Shown in pieces: positions 62,415 to 64,000 of a stretch of DNA of 64,000 bases (positions are counted from its first letter, which is position 1; every line of letters starts with the position of its first letter). A model generated the notes under the pieces. That model was not told where the DNA came from. It was given only the letters and a program-made list of their open reading frames with translations, and did not search any database. The stretch covers positions 2,914,001 through 2,978,000 of the forward strand of contig NZ_JACIFP010000001.1 of NCBI RefSeq assembly GCF_014197435.1, given 5' to 3'. Made by a program: the position numbers and the translations under genes. This DNA comes from Gordonia humi (GTDB taxonomy: Bacteria; Actinomycetota; Actinomycetes; Mycobacteriales; Mycobacteriaceae).

Positions 62415-64000
62415 GTGACCAGTACCGATGTCGACACCGACCGCCGAATCGGATCGGGTGCGCCGCTGCGCGCATGGCAGCGGCGGGCGCTGACCCGCTA
62501 TCTGACGTCGAGTCCGACCGACTACCTCGCGGTCGCCACGCCCGGCGCCGGAAAGACCACCTTCGGTCTCCGCGTCGCCGCCGAACTGCTCGCCGACCGC
62601 ACGGTGGAGCGTGTCACCGTCGTCGCTCCGACCGAGCACCTGAAGCATCAGTGGGCGGCCTCGGCGGCGCGTAACGGCATCGCCCTGGATCCGAACTTCT
62701 CGAACTCGACGGGGTCGACGAGTGCCGACTTCGACGGCGTCGTCCTCACCTACGCGCAGGTGGCCGCCCACCCCTACCGTCATCGGGTCCGCACCGAGCA
62801 GTACCGGACGCTGGTGATCCTCGACGAGATCCACCACGGCGGCGACGCGAAGTCGTGGGGCGACGGCATCCGCGAGGCGTTCGGGGACGCCACCCGCAGG
62901 CTGGCGCTCACCGGTACGCCGTTCCGATCGGACGACTCGCCGATCCCGTTCATCACCTACGAACCCGAACCCGGCGGCGGTCAGCGTTCGCGCGCCGACA
63001 GCACCTACGGCTACTCCGAGGCGCTGCGCGACGGCGTCGTCCGCCCCGTCGTGTTCCTCGCCTACTCGGGCGAGGCGAGCTGGCGGACCAGCGCGGGCGA
63101 GGAGTTCACCGCGCGCCTGGGCGAGCCGCTCTCGGCCGAGCAGACCGCCCGCGCCTGGCGCACCGCACTCGACCCCCACGGCGACTGGATCTACGCGGTG
63201 TTCACGGCGGCGCACCGCAGGCTGATGAGACTGCGTGAGTCGGGGGTCCCCGACGCGGGCGGTCTGGTGATCGCCACCGATCAGCAGAACGCGCGCGACT
63301 ACGCCGATCTGCTGCACTCGCTCACCGGCACGAAGCCGACCGTCGTGCTGTCCGACGATCCGAAGTCGTCCTCGCGCATCGAGGAGTTCTCCAATTCGAC
63401 CGACGAATGGATGGTGGCCGTCCGCATGGTGTCCGAGGGCGTCGACGTCCCGCGCCTGTCGGTCGGCGTGTACGCGACGAACGCGTCGACCCCGCTGTAC
63501 TTCGCCCAGGCGATCGGCCGGTTCGTCCGGTCGCGGCGCCCGGGGGAGACCGCGAGCGTCTTCCTGCCGTCGGTTCCGGTGCTCCTGCAACTGGCGAGCG
63601 AGTTGGAAGCCGAACGCGACCACGTGCTCGGCAAGCCGCACCGTGAGTCCGACGGCCTGGACGACGCGCTGGTGACCGAGGCCAACAAGCGCAAGGACGA
63701 GCCCGGCGAGGAGGAGAAGTCGTTCCAGTCGCTGCACGCCGACGCCGAACTCGACCAGGTGATCTACGACGGCTCGTCGTTCGGCACCTCGACGCTCGTC
63801 GGCTCGGACGAGGAATCCGACTATCTCGGGTTGCCCGGGCTGCTCGACGCGGATCAGGTGCGCACTCTGCTGCAGCAGAGACAGGCGCAGCAGGTGACCA
63901 ACCGGAGTGCCCCGGCAGTGCGTCCCGCGGACGATCAGGCGGCCAGGAACGCCCCGAACGCGGCGGAGCGGAGCACCGGCGAGAATCTGATGGGTCTGCG
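62415..64000 (+). CDS. DEAD/DEAH-box helicase, 3'-truncated by window end
   Basis: This superfamily 2 helicase has at least 528 residues and no stop codon before base 64000. Motif I is 'TPGAGKTTFGLRVA', II 'ILDEIHHGGD' (DEIH), III 'LTGTPFRSDD', and the C-terminal half has 'RMVSEGVDVPRLSVGVYAT' and 'QAIGRFVRSRRPGE'. This is the layout of the actinobacterial UvrB/restriction-type (type III ResIII-like) helicases. GTG 62415 has AGGAG four bases upstream; another in-frame GTG lies at 62394. A TAGAAT -10 candidate lies near 62310. Confidence 0.85.
   Translation, partial: MTSTDVDTDRRIGSGAPLRAWQRRALTRYLTSSPTDYLAVATPGAGKTTFGLRVAAELLADRTVERVTVVAPTEHLKHQWAASAARNGIALDPNFSNSTGSTSADFDGVVLTYAQVAAHPYRHRVRTEQYRTLVILDEIHHGGDAKSWGDGIREAFGDATRRLALTGTPFRSDDSPIPFITYEPEPGGGQRSRADSTYGYSEALRDGVVRPVVFLAYSGEASWRTSAGEEFTARLGEPLSAEQTARAWRTALDPHGDWIYAVFTAAHRRLMRLRESGVPDAGGLVIATDQQNARDYADLLHSLTGTKPTVVLSDDPKSSSRIEEFSNSTDEWMVAVRMVSEGVDVPRLSVGVYATNASTPLYFAQAIGRFVRSRRPGETASVFLPSVPVLLQLASELEAERDHVLGKPHRESDGLDDALVTEANKRKDEPGEEEKSFQSLHADAELDQVIYDGSSFGTSTLVGSDEESDYLGLPGLLDADQVRTLLQQRQAQQVTNRSAPAVRPADDQAARNAPNAAERSTGENLMGL

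Overview
The window is a high-GC actinobacterial chromosome segment. Gene content and order match the order Mycobacteriales and look Gordonia-like, although I cannot fix the genus without a search. The gene order thyX-dapA-rnj-ftsK-argA-pgsA-clgR-pspA-(glycosyltransferase)-DUF3046-recA-recX-miaB-DUF349-miaA-dapF-hflX-lexA-LysM-nrdR ... PAC2-ideR-sigB-DUF3099-DUF3039-YihY follows, with insertions, the Mycobacterium tuberculosis Rv2754c to Rv2707 region. About 60 genes are packed tightly with many 4-base stop/start overlaps.

Layout. 1-2857: a truncated class III CoA-transferase, an HMG-CoA-lyase-like enzyme and a HAD phosphatase. 2938-12234: secreted tyrosine phosphatase, thyX, dapA, rnj, a TIGR03085 protein, ftsK, and a TerC family protein behind what reads as a manganese (yybP-ykoY) riboswitch. 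12254-18255: YciI, argA, pgsA, clgR-pspA, a glycosyltransferase, DUF3046, and recA-recX with an SOS box. 18298-21599: the gluABCD glutamate importer (minus strand). 21717-29457: miaB, membrane protein, DUF349 protein, LigB-like protein, miaA, dapF, hflX. 29477-35417: a fructose phosphotransferase cluster (ptsH, fruA, fruK, DeoR regulator and a divergent EI gene). 35417-36392: a complete IS5-type element inserted exactly at the stop codon of the EI gene. 36441-42096: lexA, divergent LysM gene with two SOS boxes, nrdR, hrpA. 42259-46597: SRPBCC protein, class III aminotransferase, an orphan leader-peptide/terminator unit, ahpCD and a divergent oxyR. 46621-53850: helicase, PAC2 protein, lipoprotein, DUF4192, ideR, acuC. 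53843-64000: GNAT/acyl-CoA synthetase fusion, sigB, a divergent tetR/AFG1-ATPase pair, a divergent map/HTH pair, DUF3099, DUF3039, YihY membrane protein, and a helicase cut by the window end.

Functional themes are DNA repair and SOS control (recA, recX, lexA, LysM gene), envelope stress (clgR-pspA), peroxide defence (oxyR-ahpCD), lysine biosynthesis (dapA, dapF), tRNA A37 modification (miaA, miaB), fructose uptake, and reversible protein acetylation (acuC with the GNAT fusion).

Regulatory signals recur. Twelve genes have a TANNNT box ending 6-7 bases before the start codon, which predicts leaderless mRNAs. Two divergent pairs share symmetric operators. Two genes appear to start at CTG within a CTGA overlap. 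The least explained element is at 44024-44233: a promoter, a near-perfect Shine-Dalgarno sequence, a 12-codon ORF, four TGA stops covering all three frames, overlapping hairpins and a strong terminator, with no gene downstream on that strand.
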